Shown: positions 15,771 through 25,055, counted from the stretch's first letter. The stretch: DNA of 64,000 nt from Streptomyces justiciae (GCF_015163075.1 NZ_JADDXU010000011.1:248001-312000), one strand, 5' to 3'. The notes: generated by a model not told the origin, from the sequence alone. Numbers and translations: made by a program.

Positions 15771-18006
15771 CCTTGGGCCGCTCCGCCGCCGACTCCGGCT
15801 CCCCCTCCGCGTCGATGTGCGGCAGCATCCGGTCCAGCCACCGGGGTGTCCACCAGGCGTGTCGGCCGAGCAGCGTCATCACGGCCGGCACCATCAGCAG
15901 CCGCACCACGGTCGCATCGATCAACACGCTCACCGCGAGGCCCAACCCGAGCATCTTGACCACGATGTTGTCGCTGACGATGAACGCGGCGAACACGCTC
16001 ACCATGATCAGCGCCGCGCAGGTGATCACCCGCGCGGTGATCTCCAGCGCGTGCGCGACCGACGCCTTGGCGTCCCCCGTGCGCAGCCAGGCCTCGTGGA
16101 CGCGGGACAGCAGGAAGATCTCGTAGTCCATGCTCAGCCCGAAGATGATCGCGAACATCATCATGGGCACATAGCTCTCGATGGGCACCTTGCCGGAGAC
16201 GCCGAGCGCGGGCCCGCCCCAGCCCCACTGGAAGACGGCGACGACGACCCCGTACGAGGCAGCGATCGACAGGACGTTGAGGACGGCGGCCTTCAGGGCG
16301 ACGAGCAGTCCGCGGAACACGGCGAGGATGATCAGGAAGGCCAGGGCGACCACCACGCCGATGATCAGCGGCAGCCGGCTGGCGACGATGTCCCGGAAGT
16401 CGACCTGCGCGGCCGTGGTCCCGGTGACATAGCCCTGGGCGTCGGTGCCGGAGACCGCGGCGGGCAGGGTGTCGTCGATCAGCCGGTTCGTCAGGTCCGT
16501 GGTGGCGGCGCTCTGCGGCGACTCCTTCGAGTAGACGGTGCCGATGAGGACGTCGCCGTCCGTGGTGGGCGTGAGCGGGGTGACGGCGGCCGCCCCGGAC
16601 ACCCCGTCGAGTGTCTTCCCGGCCTGTGTGGCGAGAGTGGAGCGCTGCGAGGACGGTACGGAGGTCTGGTCGATGACGACGGTGAGCGGGCCGTTGGAGC
16701 CGGGCCCGAACGCGTCCGTCATCAGGTCGTAGGCGCGCCGGTCGGTGAAGGAGGTCGGGTCGGCACCGTCACCGATGTGGCCGAGCTGGATGGAGAACAC
16801 CGGGATGGCGAGGACGACCACCGTCACCACGCCCGCGGCCAGATAGCGCAGGGGATGGTGTTCGACGCGCTGGGCGTAGCGGTGCCAGGTGCCCTGCGGG
16901 GTCTCCCCCGCGGCGGCGTCGGTCTCGGCGACCGGGCGGCGCACGTGGTAGCGGTCGATGCGGGTGCCGATGAGCCCGAGCAGGGCGGGGACCAGCGTGA
17001 GCGCGCCGAGCACCGCGGAGACCACGGTCACGGCCGCGGCCAGGCCCAGTTTGCTGATGAAGGTCACGCCGGACGCGGACAGGCCGGCCAGGGCGACGAT
17101 GACCGTGCAGCCGGAGACGAGCACCGCGCGGCCACTGGTGGCGTTCGCGCGGCCCGCGGAGGTCACCGGGTCGGCGCCGTCCATGAGGTTCTGCCGGTGC
17201 CGGGTGATCTGGAACAGGGCGTAGTCGATGCCCACCCCGAGACCGATCATCGTGGCCAGTGTCGGCGAGACGGTGGCGAAGGTGAACGCGGCGGCGAGCA
17301 GCCCCAGACAGGCCAGCCCGCCGATCGCGCTGAGCAGCGCCGTCACCAGGGGCAGACCGGCGGCGATCACACTGCCGAAGCCGATGAGCAGGACGACGAT
17401 CGCGACCGCGAAACCGATCAGTTCGCTCACCCGGTCGTCGGCGGCGGGCCGCGCCAGCTCGCCGAGCGGTCCGCCGTACTCGACGTCGGCGCCGGCCGCC
17501 CGCAGCGGCTGCACCGCGCTGTCGACGCCGTGGAGGTAGTCGTCGCCGAGGGTGGAGGGCTGGACGTCGAAGCGGACGGTGACGTACGCCGTCTTCGCGT
17601 CCTTGGACAGCGGTCCGACCGGCGAGGTGGAGACGGTCAGGGGGTTCTGGACGGCCAGGACGTGCGGGAGCTTCTGGAGGTCGCCGACCGTCGTGGACAT
17701 CTGGGAGTCCAGCGAGGTCAGCGGCTTCTGCGCGTCGTGCACGACGATCTGGCTGCTGTAGCCGCCGGCCGCCGGGTCGTGCTTCTTCAGGACGTCCAGG
17801 CCTTGCTGCGACTGCACGTTCGGCAGGGAGAAGTTGTCCTCGTACTCGCCGCCGACGGACCGGTTGAGGACCTGGAGGGCGACGATGGCGACGAGCCAGG
17901 CCACGAGGACGATCACGAAATGGCGGGCGCACCACTGTCCCAGCCGCCGTAGTCCCCCGGTGGCGGTGGGCCCCCCGTCCCCTGGCGTGCTGCGGGTGGG
18001 TGACAT
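15757..18006 (-). CDS. MMPL-family transporter
   Basis: 749 residues with AAAGG about 9 nt before the ATG. It has the RND/MMPL layout: an N-terminal helix (HFVIVLVAWLVAIVALQVL), a periplasmic loop, a cluster of five helices including GLGVGIDYALFQITRHRQNL, then a second loop and a second cluster with YVPMMMFAIIFGLSMDYEIFLLSRVHEAW. The duplicated GLGVGIDY / GLSMDYE motifs carry the proton-relay Asp residues of the family. Members export lipids, siderophores or drugs; the substrate here is unknown. No polyketide or lipid gene adjoins. Confidence 0.9.
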   Translation of the reverse strand: MSPTRSTPGDGGPTATGGLRRLGQWCARHFVIVLVAWLVAIVALQVLNRSVGGEYEDNFSLPNVQSQQGLDVLKKHDPAAGGYSSQIVVHDAQKPLTSLDSQMSTTVGDLQKLPHVLAVQNPLTVSTSPVGPLSKDAKTAYVTVRFDVQPSTLGDDYLHGVDSAVQPLRAAGADVEYGGPLGELARPAADDRVSELIGFAVAIVVLLIGFGSVIAAGLPLVTALLSAIGGLACLGLLAAAFTFATVSPTLATMIGLGVGIDYALFQITRHRQNLMDGADPVTSAGRANATSGRAVLVSGCTVIVALAGLSASGVTFISKLGLAAAVTVVSAVLGALTLVPALLGLIGTRIDRYHVRRPVAETDAAAGETPQGTWHRYAQRVEHHPLRYLAAGVVTVVVLAIPVFSIQLGHIGDGADPTSFTDRRAYDLMTDAFGPGSNGPLTVVIDQTSVPSSQRSTLATQAGKTLDGVSGAAAVTPLTPTTDGDVLIGTVYSKESPQSAATTDLTNRLIDDTLPAAVSGTDAQGYVTGTTAAQVDFRDIVASRLPLIIGVVVALAFLIILAVFRGLLVALKAAVLNVLSIAASYGVVVAVFQWGWGGPALGVSGKVPIESYVPMMMFAIIFGLSMDYEIFLLSRVHEAWLRTGDAKASVAHALEITARVITCAALIMVSVFAAFIVSDNIVVKMLGLGLAVSVLIDATVVRLLMVPAVMTLLGRHAWWTPRWLDRMLPHIDAEGEPESAAERPKVMQG

Positions 18007-18147
18007 GGCGTTGGCCTTTGCTCGCTACCCCCATTACACGCCCGCCCACTCCCGTCGGCATCCGGGGCCGGGGCTCTCCGGATGCACACGGAGCTCCCCG
18101 GGTGAATGGTGATATCGGACCCGCTGACGACCCGAGGAGCACACATC

Positions 18148-18354
18148 ATGCCGACGTCACAGCCCGAAGCGGCCGGGCCCTCCGAGGACCGCGCCACCCC
18201 CGACGACCTGCTGCACACCCGGACCGGCACCGAGGTGTCCGCCGAGGACGTGGTGCTCGCGGCCGGCCGGGACCTGACCCCGCGCAACCTGGAATGGGCC
18301 CGGCGCAAGCTGGAGGCCGAGGGGCCGGCCGCGCTGGAGAAGCTGCTGCCGTAG
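18148..18354 (+). CDS. Small conserved-looking hydrophilic protein
   Basis: 68 residues from ATG 18148, preceded by GAGGAGC. An unstructured Ser/Pro/Glu-rich head is followed by TPDDLLHTRTGTEVSAEDVVLAAGRDLTPRNLEWARRKLEAEG in two or three helices. The pattern looks like a genuine small actinobacterial protein, but I know no function. It is convergent with the sulfite-oxidase-like gene and separated from it by a strong hairpin. Confidence 0.6.
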   Translation: MPTSQPEAAGPSEDRATPDDLLHTRTGTEVSAEDVVLAAGRDLTPRNLEWARRKLEAEGPAALEKLLP

Positions 18355-18367
18355 AGGTACGACCTTC

Positions 18368-18391
18368 CGGGCCCGGCCGGCGTCGGGCCCG
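18368..18391. terminator. Hairpin between convergent genes
   Basis: CGGGCCCG (18368-18375), an 8-nt loop, then CGGGCCCG (18384-18391) form a perfect 8-bp stem directly after two convergent stop codons. It is likely a bidirectional terminator of the T-less Streptomyces kind. Confidence 0.6.
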
Positions 18392-19522
18392 TCAGCCTTG
18401 CGTGTCCTCGTCGACGCACAGGACCGGCACCCGCTGGACGAGGTTGACGGCGAAGCCGCCGCGGTTCCACGGCTGGTCCAGTGGCTGGGTGTGGCCGTCG
18501 GCGTCGGTGGCCCGCGCGGTCAGCGTGTGCTCGCCCGGTGTCGCCGTCCAGGTGGAGCGCCAGTGGCGCCAGGCCCAGCGATGGCCGCCGTCCGGCTCGA
18601 GTTCGGCGTCCTGCCAGGTCTGTCCGGCGTCCGCGCTCACCTCGACGCGGGTCACGGGCGCCCGCCCCGACCAAGCGCGTCCCTCCAGCGGCACCGGGCC
18701 GGGCCGGACCACCCGGGTGCGCGACATGAAGTCCGGGAACCCCGGCGGGACCAGGAGGGCGCGCGGCACGATCCGGGTGACAGGTTCGCCCTCGTCACCG
18801 GGGTGCTGCCGCAGCCGGTAGGCGACGGACTGCTGGAATCCCGTGAACTCGGTGTCGGTGACGGTGACTTCACGCAGCCATTTCACGTGCGCCATGCCGT
18901 ACCAGCCGGGCACGACCAGCCGCAGTGGGCGGCCGTGCTGCGGTGGCAGCGGGGCGCCGTTCATCGCGTACGCCACGAGTACCTCGGGCTCAGTGGCGGT
19001 GGCCGTGCCGATCGGCAGGGCGCGCTGGTAGTCCTGCTCGACACCGCGCTCCACGCCGTGGTCGGTGCCGGTGAACACCACGTCCACGGCGCCTTGTTGG
19101 ACCCCGGCCTGTTCCAGGAGCAGCCGCAGCGGCACTCCGGTCCAGTCGGCGGTGCCGACGGCCTCGACCAGCCAGGGTTGGCTGACCGGGCGGGGCGTCA
19201 GCAGAGCCCGGCCGTTGCCCGCGCACTCCAGCGTCACCCGGGTGGTGACCTGCGGGAACGCCCGCAGGTCGGCGGGGGTGAGGCGGAGCGAGTGATGGAC
19301 CAGGCCGCCGACGGTGAGCTGCCACTCCGTGTCGTCGGGGACGTACGGGATGTCGTAGTGCGTCAGCACGTAGTGCAGACCCGGCGGGGTGACGTCGTAG
19401 CGCAGGGCTTCCAGCGGGAGTCCGTGGTTGCGGGTCGCGAGGGCGAGTTCGTCCCGGCCGATGCCCTCGTCGGGGGCGGCCAGCCGGGCGGGGGCGCTCG
19501 CGTCGTCGAGTCGATGGCCCAT
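18392..19522 (-). CDS. Sulfite-oxidase-like molybdopterin oxidoreductase
   Basis: 376 residues. The molybdopterin domain shows HYDIPYVPDDTEWQLTVGGLV and TRVTLECAGNGR with Cys100, the Mo-ligand cysteine of the sulfite oxidase family. GVPLRLLLEQAG and HVKWLREVTV follow. The C-terminal third is a Mo-cofactor dimerisation (Ig-like) domain ending in a HTLTARATDADGHTQP segment. There is no Tat signal and no heme or membrane domain, so it is probably a cytoplasmic Mo enzyme with unknown electron acceptor. It is divergent from the transhydrogenase gene at 19638. Confidence 0.87.
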   Translation of the reverse strand: MGHRLDDASAPARLAAPDEGIGRDELALATRNHGLPLEALRYDVTPPGLHYVLTHYDIPYVPDDTEWQLTVGGLVHHSLRLTPADLRAFPQVTTRVTLECAGNGRALLTPRPVSQPWLVEAVGTADWTGVPLRLLLEQAGVQQGAVDVVFTGTDHGVERGVEQDYQRALPIGTATATEPEVLVAYAMNGAPLPPQHGRPLRLVVPGWYGMAHVKWLREVTVTDTEFTGFQQSVAYRLRQHPGDEGEPVTRIVPRALLVPPGFPDFMSRTRVVRPGPVPLEGRAWSGRAPVTRVEVSADAGQTWQDAELEPDGGHRWAWRHWRSTWTATPGEHTLTARATDADGHTQPLDQPWNRGGFAVNLVQRVPVLCVDEDTQG

Positions 19523-19637
19523 GACGGCATTGTCGCGCCGCGCGGCGGACTCGGCACCCCGCCGCTCAACTGATCATCGACGCCGGGCAGTTGCCCGCTC
19601 TTCCGGACCGGGCCGTTGAACTGTCACACTCCTAAGG

Positions 19638-21047
19638 GTGCCCGACTTCGACTTTGATCTGCTCGTCATCGGATCCGGCCCGGGTGGCCAGAAGGCCGCC
19701 ATCGCCGCGGCCAAACTGGGCCGCCGGGTGGCCGTCGTCGACCGCCCCGACATGGTCGGCGGGGTCTCCATCCACACCGGCACCATTCCCTCCAAGACCC
19801 TGCGCGAGGCGGTGCTGTACCTCACCGGCCTCACCCAGCGCGATCTGTACGGGCAGAGCTACCGGCTGAAGGAGGACATCACCGTCGCCGATCTGACCGC
19901 CCGCACCCAGCACGTGGTCAGCCGTGAGGTGGACGTCATCCGCAGCCAGCTCTCCCGCAACCACGTCAGCCTCTACGCCGGAACCGGTCGCTTCGTCGAC
20001 CCGCACACCGTCGCGCTGCGCGAGGTGACCGGTCACGAACGTCTGCTCAGCGCCGAGCACATCGTCATCGCCACCGGCACCCGGCCGGCCCGGCCGGACA
20101 CGGTCGAGTTCGACGGGCGCACCATCATGGACTCCGACAACGTCCTCGCCCTGGAGCACGTGCCGCGCTCGATGGTCATCGTCGGCGCGGGCGTCATCGG
20201 CATGGAGTACGCGTCGATGTTCGCCGCGCTCGGCAGCAAGGTCACCGTGGTGGAGAAGCGGGCCGGGATGCTCGACATGTGCGACGTCGAGGTGATCGAG
20301 TCGCTCAAGTACCACCTGCGGGACCTCGCCGTGACCTTCCGGTTCGGGGAGACGGTGGCGGCGGTGGAGCGGCATCCGCGCGGCACGCTGACGATCCTGG
20401 AGAGCGGCAAGAAGATCCCCGCCGACGCCGTGATGTACTCGGCGGGCCGGCAGGGCCTCACCGACGACCTCGACCTGGACAAGGCCGGCTTGTCGGCGGA
20501 CCGGCGCGGCCGGATCACGGTCGACGAGTTCTACCGCACCGAGGTGCCGCACATCTACGCCGTCGGGGACGTCATCGGCTTCCCGGCGCTGGCCGCGACG
20601 TCGATGGAGCAGGGCCGCTCGGCCGCGTACCACGCCTTCGGGGAGCCGGTCGGACGGATGCACCACCTCCAGCCCATCGGCATCTACACCATTCCCGAGA
20701 TCAGCTTCGTGGGCCGGACGGAGGACCAACTCACGGAGGACAGCGTGCCGTTCGAGGTCGGTATCTCCCGGTATCGGGAGCTGGCCCGCGGGCAGATCAT
20801 CGGCGACTCGCACGGCATGCTGAAGCTGCTGGTGTCCCCCGAGGACCGCACCCTGCTCGGCGTGCACTGCTTCGGGACGGGCGCCACCGAGCTCATCCAC
20901 ATCGGACAGTCCGTGATGGGCTGCGGCGGCACGGTCGACTATCTCGTCGACGCGGTGTTCAACTACCCGACGCTCGCGGAGTCCTACAAGGTCGCCGCCC
21001 TGGACGCCACCAACAAGCTCCGCCAGATCGACCACATCGGCGACTGA
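19638..21047 (+). CDS. sthA: Soluble pyridine nucleotide transhydrogenase (SthA-like)
   Basis: 469 residues from GTG 19638. The flavoprotein disulfide-reductase fold is clear: FAD motif VIGSGPGGQKAAIAAAKLG at the N-terminus, IPSKTLREAV, the second dinucleotide motif VIVGAGVIGMEYASMFAALG, and IYAVGDVIGFPALAATSMEQ. The redox-active CxxxxC of lipoamide dehydrogenases is absent (GGVSIHTGTIPSK), which marks the Si-specific NAD(P)+ transhydrogenases. The enzyme exchanges reducing equivalents between NADPH and NAD+ in the cytosol. There is no strong Shine-Dalgarno, so translation may be leaderless. Confidence 0.93.
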   Translation: MPDFDFDLLVIGSGPGGQKAAIAAAKLGRRVAVVDRPDMVGGVSIHTGTIPSKTLREAVLYLTGLTQRDLYGQSYRLKEDITVADLTARTQHVVSREVDVIRSQLSRNHVSLYAGTGRFVDPHTVALREVTGHERLLSAEHIVIATGTRPARPDTVEFDGRTIMDSDNVLALEHVPRSMVIVGAGVIGMEYASMFAALGSKVTVVEKRAGMLDMCDVEVIESLKYHLRDLAVTFRFGETVAAVERHPRGTLTILESGKKIPADAVMYSAGRQGLTDDLDLDKAGLSADRRGRITVDEFYRTEVPHIYAVGDVIGFPALAATSMEQGRSAAYHAFGEPVGRMHHLQPIGIYTIPEISFVGRTEDQLTEDSVPFEVGISRYRELARGQIIGDSHGMLKLLVSPEDRTLLGVHCFGTGATELIHIGQSVMGCGGTVDYLVDAVFNYPTLAESYKVAALDATNKLRQIDHIGD

Positions 21048-21128
21048 TCCGCGGCCTCCGGCTCCGCCCCGGGCAACGCCCCTGACCTGCGGCGGAGTTG
21101 GAAGCGGGAGATTCCCCTCCGGCCAATC

Positions 21129-21156
21129 TTGAAAGGCCGACGGGTAGGGCTATCAT
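21129..21156 (+). promoter_or_regulatory. Housekeeping-type promoter for the amino-acid permease
   Basis: TTGAAA (21129-21134), a 16-nt spacer and TATCAT (21151-21156) match a primary-sigma promoter. It lies in the 291-nt gap before the permease start at 21339, giving a leader of ~175 nt that includes a C-rich stretch. Confidence 0.45.
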
Positions 21157-21338
21157 CACTCGCACACACGGTGTGACCGTCTGCCGACGCAGTGCTGAAC
21201 GGTGTCTGCCGCCCCCCTTTGTGCCGCCCCTTACCCGAGGCCACCCCTCGCCGTGGGAGGCGGGTTCCACCCCCCACCCCCCTACGCCGTCGGGGCCCTG
21301 GTCGTCCCCGCGTCGTGCACGACGGAAAGCAGCAAGTC

Positions 21339-22811
21339 ATGAGCAACAACAGGGGCAGAGGGCTGCAAGCAGGCGCCCTCGGAACCTTCGACACGGTGGT
21401 GATGGCCGTCGCGGGCAGCGCCCCGGCGTACTCGATCGCCGCCACCACCGCCGTCCTGGTCGGCGCGGTGGGCCTCGCCAGCCCGGCCGCCCTGCTCTAC
21501 TGCGCGATCCCGATGCTGGGCATCGCCCTGGCGTTCAGCTATCTCAGCCGTATCGACGTGAACGCGGGCGCCAGTTACTCGTGGGTGGGCCGAACTCTCC
21601 ACCCGTTCCTCGGCTTTCTCAGCGGCTGGGCACTGGTGGTGTCGGCGACCATCTTCATGGTGGCCGGCTCGCTGCCCGCCGGGTCGATGACGCTGGCCCT
21701 GTTCGACGAGGAACTCGCCGACAACACCGCGCTGTCGACGCTGGTCGGCGCGGCCTGGTTCGTGGTGATGCTGCTGGTGGTGCTCGGCGGCGCCCGGCTC
21801 ACCGTCCGCGCCCAGTTGCTCATGTCCGGCATCGAACTCGCGATACTCGCCCTGTTCGCGGTGCTGGCCCTCTTCCACTCGGACAACGCCCGCGCCTTCG
21901 ACTGGTCCTGGCTCGGCTTCGGCCAGTTCGACGGGGTGTCCGGCTTCGCGTCCGGGGCGCTCATCGCCGCCTTCTACTACTGGGGTTGGGACGTCACCAG
22001 CAACCTCTCCGAGGAGACCCGCAACAGCCGTCGTACGACCGGACTCGCGGGCCTGATCGGGGTGGGCATCGTCTTCCTGCTGTTCGAGGCGTTCACCATC
22101 GCGGTGAACGTGGTGCTGTCCTCGCGGCAGATCGAGGAGAACGACGCCAACGTGCTGGCCGTGCTGGGCGAGGAGATCTGGCCGGGCTGGGGCGGCAAGC
22201 TGCTGGTCGTCGCGGTGATGCTGTCGACCATCGCCACGCTGGAGACGACCCTCATCCAGGTCACGCGTTCGCTGTTCGCGATGGGCCGGGACCGTACGAT
22301 GCCGTCGGCGCTCGGCAAGGTGCACCGCCGGTGGAACACGCCGTGGGTGGCCATCAGCGTGGTCGGTGTGGTGGCGCTGGTGATGCTGATCGCCTCCAAC
22401 CTGCTGGGCACGGTGGGCGACATCCTCTCCGACGCGATCTCGGCGATCGGCCTCCAGATCGCGGTGTACTACGGGCTCGCGGGTCTCGCCGTGGTCGTCG
22501 CCTACCGCAAGATGCTGCTGAGGTCGGCGGCCAACTTCCTGCTCGGTGGCCTGTGGCCGCTGCTGGGCGCCGTGTTCATGTTCTGGATCTTCGTGGAGTC
22601 GCTGAGCGAGCTGAGCGCCGCGGCGATCACGATCGGCATCGGCGGCCTCGCCGTCGGACTGCTGCCGATGCTCTGGTACTGGCGGCAGGGCAGCGACTAC
22701 TACCGCCCCGCCAAACTGGACGCCACGCACACGGTCGAGACGGACTACGTCCCCGACGGCCTCGTGGTCGCGCAGTCCCGTGCCCACGAGGGTCTCCCCA
22801 CCGACTTCTGA
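21339..22811 (+). CDS. APC-superfamily amino-acid permease
   Basis: 490 residues starting MSNNRGRGLQAGALGTFDT. About 12 hydrophobic helices follow the amino acid-polyamine-organocation layout: helix 1 motif VVMAVAGSAPAYSIAATTAV, helix 3 ASYSWVGRTLHPFLGFLSG, and FYYWGWDVTSNLSEETRNSR, which is typical of helix 6 and its loop. It should import an amino acid or related amine by symport. The next gene starts 11 nt downstream with a ribosome site overlapping this stop, so the two are coupled. Confidence 0.88.
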   Translation: MSNNRGRGLQAGALGTFDTVVMAVAGSAPAYSIAATTAVLVGAVGLASPAALLYCAIPMLGIALAFSYLSRIDVNAGASYSWVGRTLHPFLGFLSGWALVVSATIFMVAGSLPAGSMTLALFDEELADNTALSTLVGAAWFVVMLLVVLGGARLTVRAQLLMSGIELAILALFAVLALFHSDNARAFDWSWLGFGQFDGVSGFASGALIAAFYYWGWDVTSNLSEETRNSRRTTGLAGLIGVGIVFLLFEAFTIAVNVVLSSRQIEENDANVLAVLGEEIWPGWGGKLLVVAVMLSTIATLETTLIQVTRSLFAMGRDRTMPSALGKVHRRWNTPWVAISVVGVVALVMLIASNLLGTVGDILSDAISAIGLQIAVYYGLAGLAVVVAYRKMLLRSAANFLLGGLWPLLGAVFMFWIFVESLSELSAAAITIGIGGLAVGLLPMLWYWRQGSDYYRPAKLDATHTVETDYVPDGLVVAQSRAHEGLPTDF

Positions 22812-22822
22812 GGGAGCCGGTA

Positions 22823-23776
22823 ATGGTGCGAGACCGCTTCACCCTCGACTTCGACCCCGACTGCGGTGACACCGCCCTCTCCGACGCCCGCCACGACATC
22901 GTCATCGGCCGCTGGCAGGGACTGCGCGAACTGCTGCGCGCGACCGGCCCCGACTGGCTCAGCCGCGGCCACCGCGTCCGGCTGCTCGCGCAGGCCTGCG
23001 CGAGCAGTTCGACGGCCGAGTCCTGGCTGGCCGCCGAGCCGCACAGCGGTGACGCGCTGGTGCTGCGGGCGGCGACCGAGACGGCCCGGGCGTTCAACCT
23101 GGCGATCGCCGCGGGCCGTGGCGTGGCGATCGACCAGCACCGCATCGACACCGCCGTGCTGGCCTGCCTCCAGGCCGCCGACGCCTACCCCGACGACCCG
23201 ACGCCGTGGATCTCCCTGATCTCCGTCGCCCGGCTCTACCCGTCCGGGGTCCGCAGACAGGAACTGGCGCGCTGGTGGGACGAGTTGCACCGCCGCGACC
23301 CCTACAGCGTGGAGGGCCATCTGCAGATACTCCACTACTACTCGTCCCGCTGGCACGGCACGCACGGCCTGATGTACGACTTCGCCCGCGACGCAGCCGG
23401 GGTGGCGCCGCCGGGATGCGCGCTGCCGGTCCTGGTCCAGTACGCCCGGGTCGAGGAGTACCGCTACGCCCTGGACGCGGCCAAGGGACGCCAGTCCTCG
23501 GTCGGCCTCGCCGAGCACTGGAGCAACGACGGCGCCGCCAGCGACGTACGCCGCACCTGGCAGCGCTGGTTCGCCGACCGCCCGCGCGGCGCGGTCGCCC
23601 CGGGCGAACTGCGTGACCTCAACTACCTGACCCACGCGGCCTGTCACGCGGGCCTGACGGACATCGCGGGCCCGCTGCTGCGTATTCAGGGGCCACGCGC
23701 CACGCGCACACCCTGGTCGTACACAGGCGATCCGGACAAACAGATCCTCAAGTGGCGCAAGGAACTTCGGCTGTGA
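22823..23776 (+). CDS. Unknown helical-repeat protein coupled to the permease
   Basis: 317 residues; GAGGGAGCC lies just before the ATG and the permease stop is 11 nt upstream. The sequence consists of paired helices with TPR-like features: SAESWLAAEP-like segments, HSGDALVLRAATETARAFNLA, RIDTAVLACLQAADAYPDDP, LARWWDELHRRDPYSVEGHL. No signal peptide or catalytic motif. I do not recognise a named family. Its tight coupling to an amino-acid permease suggests a regulatory or accessory role, but this is inference. It is convergent with the nickel transporter gene 6 nt away. Confidence 0.7.
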   Translation: MVRDRFTLDFDPDCGDTALSDARHDIVIGRWQGLRELLRATGPDWLSRGHRVRLLAQACASSSTAESWLAAEPHSGDALVLRAATETARAFNLAIAAGRGVAIDQHRIDTAVLACLQAADAYPDDPTPWISLISVARLYPSGVRRQELARWWDELHRRDPYSVEGHLQILHYYSSRWHGTHGLMYDFARDAAGVAPPGCALPVLVQYARVEEYRYALDAAKGRQSSVGLAEHWSNDGAASDVRRTWQRWFADRPRGAVAPGELRDLNYLTHAACHAGLTDIAGPLLRIQGPRATRTPWSYTGDPDKQILKWRKELRL

Positions 23777-23782
23777 GCGGGG

Positions 23783-24922
23783 TCAGTCCGCCAGGTCCGC
23801 GGTCCACTTCTCCTCGATCCGGCCCGCCTTCCACACCACCAGCGCGACGATCCAGGTCAGCACGAACAGGCCTACGACGGCGAAGCCGAGGGTGTTGAGG
23901 TCGAGTCCGGCGATCCAGGTCCAGAACGGGCCGTGCAGGTCGAGCTTCTCGGCGAGCAGGCCGAGGAGTTCGACCGTCCCGATGAGCAGGGCGACGGCGA
24001 CGGACAGGCCGGTGATGGTGAGGTTGTAGTAGACCTTGCGGACCGGCTTGGAGAACGCCCAGCCGTAGGCGAAGTTCATGAACGTGCCGTCGATCGTGTC
24101 CAGCAGGGACATGCCGGCCGCGAACAGGACGGGCAGGCACAGGATCGCGTACCAGGGCAGCCCGGACGCGGCGCCCGAGCCGGCCAGGACGAGCAGGGCG
24201 ACCTCGGTGGCGGTGTCGAAGCCGAGGCCGAAGAGGAGGCCGAGCGGGTACATCTGCCACGGCTTGGTGACCGACCCCATGACCCGGCCCAGGAGCCGGT
24301 TCATGAAGCCCCGGTTGTTCAGGTGCTCCTCCAGCGCGGCCTCGTCGAAGTTCCCCGAGCGCATCCGGCGGAACACCTTCCAGATCCCGGCCAGGATCAC
24401 GAGGTTGATGCCGGCGATGACGTACAGGAAGGTCCCGGAGACCGTCGTACCGATCAGGCCCGTGACGTCGTGCAGCGAGGAGCCGTCGTCGCGGACGGGG
24501 CCCGCGAGGGCCTTCACGCCCAGGGAGAGCAGGAACGTCAGGCCGAAGACGACGCTGGAGTGACCCAGCGAGAACCAGAAGCCGACCGAGAGCGGCCGCT
24601 TCCCCTCCCCCATCAGCTTGCGGGTGGTGTTGTCGATCGCGGCGATGTGGTCGGCGTCGAACGCGTGCCGCATGCCGAGTGTGTACGCGGTGACGCCGAT
24701 GCCGATGCCGAAGGACTTCGTGCCGACGCTGTAGTGCTCGGGCGCCACGAGGACGACGAGGGTGAACCAGCCGATGACGTGCAGGGCGAGGATGAACGCG
24801 GCCATCCCCCCGACCCTGATCCACTCCTCACGCGTCATGGAGCCGCGGACGCGCTGCCGTACCCCGGCGTTTCCGGTGGCCGGGGCGGGGAGGGGCGGAG
24901 CGGAGTCAGGGGCGACCGGCAT
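23783..24922 (-). CDS. NiCoT-family nickel/cobalt transporter
   Basis: 379 residues. The signature RHAFDADHIAAIDN (residues 85-98) in helix 2 is the metal-binding motif of HoxN/NixA permeases. Further NiCoT motifs are GFWFSLGHSSVVF and LGFDTATEVALL. About eight membrane helices are visible. It should take up Ni2+ (or Co2+) from the medium. A longer N-terminus with a Pro/Ala-rich tail is assumed; an internal ATG at residue 29 is an alternative start. A Nur box 64-78 nt upstream of the start supports nickel as substrate and nickel-dependent repression. Confidence 0.92.
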   Translation of the reverse strand: MPVAPDSAPPLPAPATGNAGVRQRVRGSMTREEWIRVGGMAAFILALHVIGWFTLVVLVAPEHYSVGTKSFGIGIGVTAYTLGMRHAFDADHIAAIDNTTRKLMGEGKRPLSVGFWFSLGHSSVVFGLTFLLSLGVKALAGPVRDDGSSLHDVTGLIGTTVSGTFLYVIAGINLVILAGIWKVFRRMRSGNFDEAALEEHLNNRGFMNRLLGRVMGSVTKPWQMYPLGLLFGLGFDTATEVALLVLAGSGAASGLPWYAILCLPVLFAAGMSLLDTIDGTFMNFAYGWAFSKPVRKVYYNLTITGLSVAVALLIGTVELLGLLAEKLDLHGPFWTWIAGLDLNTLGFAVVGLFVLTWIVALVVWKAGRIEEKWTADLAD

Positions 24923-24985
24923 CGGGAGGATCTTTCGTTCGGCGAAGCGGCCGCGACAAGCAGCCTTGTGCCATCCTCCGGTAAC

Positions 24986-25000
24986 TGCAACTCATGTGCA
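24986..25000 (-). promoter_or_regulatory. Nur (nickel-uptake regulator) box
   Basis: TGCAA-CTCAT-GTGCA fits the Streptomyces Nur operator consensus tGCaa-N5-ttGCA at nine of ten defined positions. It lies 64-78 nt before the start of the nickel transporter gene on the minus strand. Nickel-loaded Nur would be expected to repress uptake. Confidence 0.7.
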
Positions 25001-25055
25001 GTAAAGGCCGTGGCAGATCTTCCCCACGGGAGGGGAAAGAGCGTGGTGGCAGGGC

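Noticed and set aside
15817..17952. A plus-strand open frame of ~710 codons inside the MMPL gene
   Set aside because: Antisense shadow; the minus-strand frame shows unmistakable MMPL motifs and correct codon bias.
19616..19638. Leaderless promoter TTGAAC... before the transhydrogenase
   Set aside because: No -10 box lies at proper spacing from TTGAAC and the GTG; evidence too weak to annotate.
24923..25055. Cobalamin riboswitch before the Ni/Co transporter
   Set aside because: The leader is too short and lacks the conserved cobalamin box; the Nur box explains metal control.
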